6,252 nt of DNA from JAQGMJ01 sp036271855 (GTDB lineage: Bacteria > Pseudomonadota > Gammaproteobacteria > Burkholderiales > JAEUOS01). Shown piece after piece: positions 5,612 through 6,252 of the stretch (positions within the stretch are counted from its first letter, which is position 1; each line of letters opens with the position of its first letter). The notes beneath the pieces are model-generated. The model made no database searches. It saw only the letters and a list, made by a program, of their open reading frames with translations, and had not been told where the DNA came from. The position numbers and the translations under genes are program-made. The stretch lies in the NCBI GenBank assembly GCA_036271855.1, contig DATAZV010000285.1, forward strand, positions 1 to 6,252. The letters run 5' to 3'.

Positions 5612-6172
5612 TCAGTCGGCGTGGAACTCCCACGCGCCCTTTTTGAAATTGTAGAACCAGGCGTCGAAGAACAGGCCGGGCGCGCGGTAGCTGAGCAGCG
5701 GCTCGCTGTCGAGCACGCCATAGTGCAGGCCCCAGTCGCTGCGCAGCGCCTTCGCGTCCAGCCCCACCTCCTCCAGCTCGCGCGGCCAGACACCAGTGCG
5801 CGCGCGGTGCGCCTGCACCCGGGCCAGCACCTCGCTGCCCTGCTTGCGCACCGCGTAATCGTTGTAGTGCTGCGCGCCGACCACCAATACCACGGCGAAC
5901 GCCCACAGCATCAGACGCAGGCCGCGCCACTTGCGCTCGCGCCGGCGGATTGCCATGCGCACCAGGGTGTACAAGGCCCACACCAGCAGCGGCAAAGCGA
6001 GGATGTAGGCAAAAAAGCCGTAGCCCGGGTTCGCGCCGAGGAGGACGAACAGCACGCAGGCGAAGAGGGTCCAGGCGTGGTGTTTCAGCAGATCGCCCCA
6101 GGTCAGGGACGCGGCGGCGCGAGGCGACCAGCCCGGGGCCAGGGTACCGGCCCGCGGCACGGCCTGGCTCAT
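5612..6172 (-). CDS. Hypothetical membrane protein: three membrane segments and a C-terminal domain outside the membrane
   Basis: I do not recognise this 186-residue protein. After about 30 soluble residues come hydrophobic segments at about 33-47, 52-71 and 85-101. The loop between the second and third is strongly basic (VRMAIRRRERKWRGLR), so it should be cytoplasmic, which places the C-terminal 85 residues in the periplasm. That part starts with a helix and the pattern ARVQAHRARTGVWPRELEEV, then GLHYGVLDSEPLLSY, and ends in an aromatic-rich YNFKKGAWEFHAD. A helix, then G-x-W/Y-P-x-x-L-x-x-L, then short strands resembles the layout of pseudopilin-like periplasmic domains. This is only a pattern resemblance. 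The ATG at 6172 is chosen because GGTGGGG precedes it. The frame stays open upstream through a GTG at 6244 to the window edge, but those residues look non-conserved. The channel gene follows 63 bp downstream on the same strand. Confidence 0.75.
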   Translation of the reverse strand: MSQAVPRAGTLAPGWSPRAAASLTWGDLLKHHAWTLFACVLFVLLGANPGYGFFAYILALPLLVWALYTLVRMAIRRRERKWRGLRLMLWAFAVVLVVGAQHYNDYAVRKQGSEVLARVQAHRARTGVWPRELEEVGLDAKALRSDWGLHYGVLDSEPLLSYRAPGLFFDAWFYNFKKGAWEFHAD

Positions 6173-6252
6173 CGCCCCACCCGTGCCGCTCGCGCCATGG
6201 CCGGCACAGGCCGGCCGCTTCTGCGATTGACGCCATCGCTGCACGCTTGGTG
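6173..6252. other. Upstream region of the three-segment membrane protein gene, nothing recognised
   Basis: G+C-rich sequence with no clear promoter, RNA gene or neighbouring coding start. The frame of the downstream gene remains open through it, so a longer N-terminus starting at or before 6244 (GTG) cannot be excluded. Confidence 0.4.

Noticed and set aside
5151..6236. Minus-strand open frame of 361 codons overlapping the channel and membrane-protein genes
   Set aside because: It is in a different frame from both genes, crosses their gap, and is Arg/Ala-rich without hydrophobic segments.

Overview
The window is G+C-rich (roughly two thirds by eye, with strong G/C preference at third codon positions). 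It carries five protein-coding genes on both strands. Gene content suggests a Gram-negative betaproteobacterium, most likely of the Oxalobacteraceae (Massilia/Duganella-like): a large autotransporter-repeat surface protein, a membrane hybrid histidine kinase of the SHDLRQP type, a NarL/LuxR-type response regulator and a TMEM175-type channel. The family-level assignment is inference from gene style; no rRNA or other marker is present.

Layout. (1) 1-2181, minus strand: the N-terminal 727 codons of a very large secreted protein made of passenger-associated-transport (autotransporter-associated beta-strand) repeats. It has a GTG start, a good Shine-Dalgarno and a signal peptide, and runs off the left edge. 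(2) 2182-2423: a divergent intergenic region with two near-identical 16-bp dyads (CATAC-N4-GTATG type), centres 62 bp apart, each lying the same distance upstream of a weak -10-like hexamer for the gene on its side. (3) 2424-4175, plus strand: a 583-residue hybrid sensor kinase with six membrane segments, HisKA, HATPase and a C-terminal receiver. (4) 4176-4240: a short tail-to-tail gap with small hairpins and a 12-bp tandem repeat. (5) 4241-4873, minus: a REC-HTH response regulator. (6) 4949-5548, minus: a TMEM175/DUF1211 potassium-channel family protein. (7) 5612-6172, minus: an unrecognised three-segment membrane protein with a C-terminal domain outside the membrane. The last three share a strand with short gaps (63 and 75 bp).

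How they may work together (inference): the kinase and the regulator are a likely two-component pair arranged tail to tail. The paired dyads between kinase and adhesin genes are of a kind that a dimeric NarL/LuxR-type regulator could bind. This would give a simple circuit in which a membrane-sensed signal controls both the kinase's own expression and a giant surface adhesin. The channel and the three-segment membrane protein may be co-transcribed with the regulator, but nothing in the sequence proves a functional link.

I found no RNA genes, insertion sequences, CRISPR arrays or attachment sites. The dyad pair is the most distinctive undescribed signal. I do not see a clearly novel multi-gene system.
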